Positions 5,266-7,045 of a DNA stretch of 7,045 nucleotides are shown in pieces. The notes beneath the pieces were generated by a model. It saw nothing but the letters and a program-made list of their open reading frames with translations. It did not search any database and was not told the DNA's origin. The DNA lies in the NCBI GenBank assembly GCA_019235595.1, contig JAFAKI010000076.1:1-7045 (forward strand). The letters are read 5' to 3'. The DNA comes from Mucilaginibacter sp. GTDB lineage: Bacteria; Bacteroidota; Bacteroidia; Sphingobacteriales; Sphingobacteriaceae. The translations under genes and the position numbers were made by a program. The first letter of the stretch is position 1. Every line of letters begins with the position of its first letter.

Positions 5266-5706
5266 TTAACCGACAAGCATCAGCCTGTTTACTATCGTAC
5301 TCAGGTCGGCGCGGTTGCCGTTAATTTTTGAAAGGAACGAACTTAAAGTGAATTCCTTATTCTTGTCGCCTTTGGTTTGTTCGATCAGCTCAATCATAAC
5401 CGGCGGAATTAACGATTTAGAAATTTTTATGGCGGAAGTAGGGTTAATGTTATAATATCTGTTCAGCTTATTAGCGAACTTATTGATCACACTAGTAGTT
5501 AGCGGACTCTTGTATATTTCCGGATATTGGAAATACTTTACAAGGTCTTTCAACTTACCCGATTCCATCTGTCCCTTAAACACCTCGATAATTGAACTTG
5601 AAGCGTCGTTGATCACGGCTTCGCGGTCTTTTTCCAGTATTTCCGGATTCTCAATAACGGCCGTCCCGGCGTTATTTTTCACAATTAAAAAGAGTTTCTC
5701 AAACAT
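5266..5706 (-). CDS. DUF937-like hypothetical protein (146 aa)
   Basis: A small, helix-rich protein without signal peptide or membrane segment, probably cytosolic. From memory of the family, it resembles Bacteroidota DUF937-type proteins: the N-terminus 'MFEKLFLIVKNNAG' followed by 'AVIENPEIL' and 'EAVINDASSSIIEVFKGQM' fits the 'nnAgdaIinNpaIp...A..eag.sIi.gl' layout, with a middle 'INKFANKLNRYYNINPTSA' and 'SLIPPVMIELIEQT' corresponding to the 'GLn...a..ia.slIP.vl..l...' repeat. The C-terminus 'LSSFLSKINGNRADLSTIV' matches the usual ending helix. No biochemical function is established for these proteins. The ATG at 5704-5706 has no clear Shine-Dalgarno sequence; a good promoter lies at 5772-5804. 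It is divergent from pgi across a 318-bp gap holding a half-site array, and a hairpin follows its stop. The coding call is firm, the family call tentative. Confidence 0.65.
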   Translation of the reverse strand: MFEKLFLIVKNNAGTAVIENPEILEKDREAVINDASSSIIEVFKGQMESGKLKDLVKYFQYPEIYKSPLTTSVINKFANKLNRYYNINPTSAIKISKSLIPPVMIELIEQTKGDKNKEFTLSSFLSKINGNRADLSTIVNRLMLVG

Positions 5707-5771
5707 AAAAAATGCCCCAATTAGTAGATTAACATTTTGATGACAAATGCCTTATTTATTTATCAGCAAGA

Positions 5772-5804
5772 CAAAGGTACCAATTAATTTTTCCTAAAAT
5801 CAAA
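5772..5804 (-). promoter_or_regulatory. Putative promoter of the DUF937-like gene
   Basis: On the minus strand TTTG (5804-5801) is followed after 21 bases by TACCTTTG (5779-5772), a perfect TAnnTTTG. Transcription from about 5765 would give a leader of ~60 bases before the ATG at 5706. Confidence 0.55.
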
Positions 5805-5842
5805 ACAATTGTCAAAATATTTTAAGATTTTCGCAATTTTTT

Positions 5843-5932
5843 GGTGTACAACAAACACTATGTAGGGTGTGTCAATTTAACACCCAAAAGAGGTGTGTTT
5901 TGGACACCGAAACCGGGTGTAAATTCGACACA
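5843..5932. promoter_or_regulatory. Array of eight alternating GGTGT/ACACC half-sites (putative operator)
   Basis: Four palindromic units of form GGTGT-N7-ACACC occur in a row: 5843-5859 (second arm ACACT), 5866-5884 (N9), 5892-5908, and 5916-5932 (second arm ACACA). Unit starts are 23, 26 and 24 bp apart, so half-sites alternate in orientation about every 12 bp (starts at 5843, 5855, 5866, 5880, 5892, 5904, 5916, 5928). Units 2 and 4 also form a longer imperfect inverted repeat (5869-5885 with 5915-5931). The array lies upstream of both divergent promoters, about 40 bp from each -33 element, so it fits a cooperative operator for a dimeric DNA-binding protein better than an RNA structure. The rest of the 5707-6024 gap is AT-rich with two promoters and nothing else I can support. 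Confidence 0.55.
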
Positions 5933-5972
5933 AAATTCCGTTTCAATGTCATCTGAAAAACACTAAAATTTA

Positions 5973-6007
5973 TTTGTTATTCACCTGAATTTTTAATTCT
6001 ATTTTTG
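5973..6007 (+). promoter_or_regulatory. Putative promoter of pgi
   Basis: TTTG (5973-5976) is followed after 23 bases by TATTTTTG (6000-6007), a perfect TAnnTTTG. The ATG at 6025 would then be preceded by a leader of only about 10-14 bases. Spacing is at the long end of the usual range. Confidence 0.5.
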
Positions 6008-6024
6008 TGTAAAACCATTCAATT

Positions 6025-7045
6025 ATGCTGCCAAATATTGATTTTACCACGACCCAGGCTTATAAATACTTAGCCGACCATTTTATTGACATCACATCAA
6101 AGAGTCTGAAAGACCTTTTTAAAGCTGACAATCAGCGATTTGAAAAATTTTCATTGAAATTTAACGACATCCTGCTCGACTACTCTAAAAACCGCATCGA
6201 CGACGAGACCGTTGCTTTATTGATACAACTGGCGAAAGAATGTAGGGTAAAAGATGCAGCCGAGGCAATGTTCTCGGGCGAAAGGATCAATGCGACCGAG
6301 AACCGCCCGGTGTTACATATCGCCCTGAGAAACAGGAGCAACAGTCCGATCTATGTTGACGGACAAGACGTGATGCAGGACGTAAACCGTGTGCTCGAAC
6401 AGATGAAAAACTTCAGCGAGGCGATCATTTCTGGTTCATGGAAGGGATATACCGGCAAACCAATCACAGATGTAGTGAATATCGGTATCGGAGGTTCAGA
6501 CTTAGGCCCGGTAATGGTGACCGAAGCTTTGAAGCCTTACAAAAACCACCTGAATATGCACTTTGTATCCAACGTGGATGCAACTCATATAGTTGAAACG
6601 CTAAAACCGCTTAATCCTGAAACTACCTTATTCCTGATTGCTTCAAAAACGTTTACTACCCAGGAAACAATGGCCAACGCGCATAGCGCCCGCGACTGGT
6701 TCATTGCAGGAGGCGGAAAAGATGGTGATGTAGCCAAACACTTCGCAGCTTTATCTACCAATGCGCAGGCGGTTGAGAAATTCGGCATCGACACCAAAAA
6801 TATGTTCGAGTTCTGGGATTGGGTTGGCGGTCGTTATTCATTATGGAGCGCAATCGGTTTATCAATTTCATTAAGCATCGGTTTTGAAAACTTTACTGAA
6901 CTGCTTACCGGCGCCCATCAAATGGACCAGCATTTTAAAAATACCGAACCGGAACAAAACCTGCCGGTTATATTGGCATTGGTAGGTATCTGGTATAATA
7001 ACTTCTTTGAATCTGAAACCGAAGCAATTCTTCCATACGATCAGT
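6025..7045 (+). CDS. pgi: Glucose-6-phosphate isomerase, N-terminal 340 codons (partial, runs off window)
   Basis: Interconverts glucose-6-phosphate and fructose-6-phosphate in glycolysis and gluconeogenesis; cytosolic, usually a dimer. The frame from ATG at 6025 is open to the end of the window, about 60% of the usual ~550-residue long form. Seen: helical N-terminal part, 'ENRPVLHIALRNRS' at ~92-105, the first SIS-domain phosphate-binding loop 'NIGIGGSDLGP' (152-162), the sugar-phosphate loop 'ASKTFTTQET' (206-215), and PGI signature 1 'VGGRYSLWSAIGLS' (267-280) with Arg270 corresponding to the catalytic Arg272 of rabbit PGI. The catalytic Glu, His and Lys of the C-terminal half lie beyond or near the edge and cannot be checked. 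The leader carries no strong Shine-Dalgarno sequence. The gene is divergent from the DUF937-like gene, with a putative operator array upstream. Confidence 0.97.
   Translation, partial: MLPNIDFTTTQAYKYLADHFIDITSKSLKDLFKADNQRFEKFSLKFNDILLDYSKNRIDDETVALLIQLAKECRVKDAAEAMFSGERINATENRPVLHIALRNRSNSPIYVDGQDVMQDVNRVLEQMKNFSEAIISGSWKGYTGKPITDVVNIGIGGSDLGPVMVTEALKPYKNHLNMHFVSNVDATHIVETLKPLNPETTLFLIASKTFTTQETMANAHSARDWFIAGGGKDGDVAKHFAALSTNAQAVEKFGIDTKNMFEFWDWVGGRYSLWSAIGLSISLSIGFENFTELLTGAHQMDQHFKNTEPEQNLPVILALVGIWYNNFFESETEAILPYDQ

Noticed and set aside
5843..5932. CRISPR array or plasmid iteron interpretation of the repeated motif
   Set aside because: The conserved parts are only 5-base arms with ~7-base spacers, without long identical repeats; there are no cas or replication-initiator genes nearby.
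6585..6797. Minus-strand open frame inside pgi
   Set aside because: Antisense shadow of a strongly conserved pgi coding stretch containing the sugar-phosphate loop.

Overview
The window looks like chromosomal DNA of a Bacteroidota bacterium, most likely Sphingobacteriaceae (Mucilaginibacter/Pedobacter-like). This rests on the protein families present, on several TAnnTTTG-type -7 promoter elements, on mostly poor Shine-Dalgarno sequences before genes, and on repeat-rich intergenic regions. It is mainly housekeeping DNA. I see no phage, transposase, CRISPR array, toxin-antitoxin or defence genes.

Layout. 1-225 (+) is the C-terminal end of a BamA/TamA-like outer-membrane beta-barrel. It converges on a minus-strand pair: a class I SAM-dependent methyltransferase (744-1529) followed one base later by a small membrane-anchored protein (242-742). 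An 8-bp-period repeat lies exactly where the barrel gene and the small gene end. Divergent from the methyltransferase is a SirB1-type transglutaminase-like protein (1577-2437, +). Its stop codon overlaps that of a minus-strand secreted hypothetical protein (2434-2886), which follows a secreted alpha/beta-hydrolase/esterase (2895-3800, -). Upstream of that is prfB (peptide chain release factor 2, 3850-4939, -), encoded in two frames joined by a canonical +1 programmed frameshift site.

The 326-bp gap 4940-5265 holds the prfB promoter, a second 8-bp-period repeat, a ~157-bp nested palindromic element and a probable terminator for the next gene. 5266-5706 (-) is a small DUF937-like hypothetical protein. 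The 318-bp divergent gap 5707-6024 holds one promoter for each flanking gene and, midway between them, an array of eight GGTGT/ACACC half-sites in alternating orientation, about every 12 bp. From 6025 to the window end is the first 340 codons of pgi (glucose-6-phosphate isomerase, +).

Functional links are modest. The esterase and secreted hypothetical appear co-transcribed from their own promoter at the end of prfB. The methyltransferase and small membrane protein appear translationally coupled. The most interesting non-coding signals are the regular half-site array between the pgi and DUF937-like promoters, the prfB recoding site, and the two repeat families.
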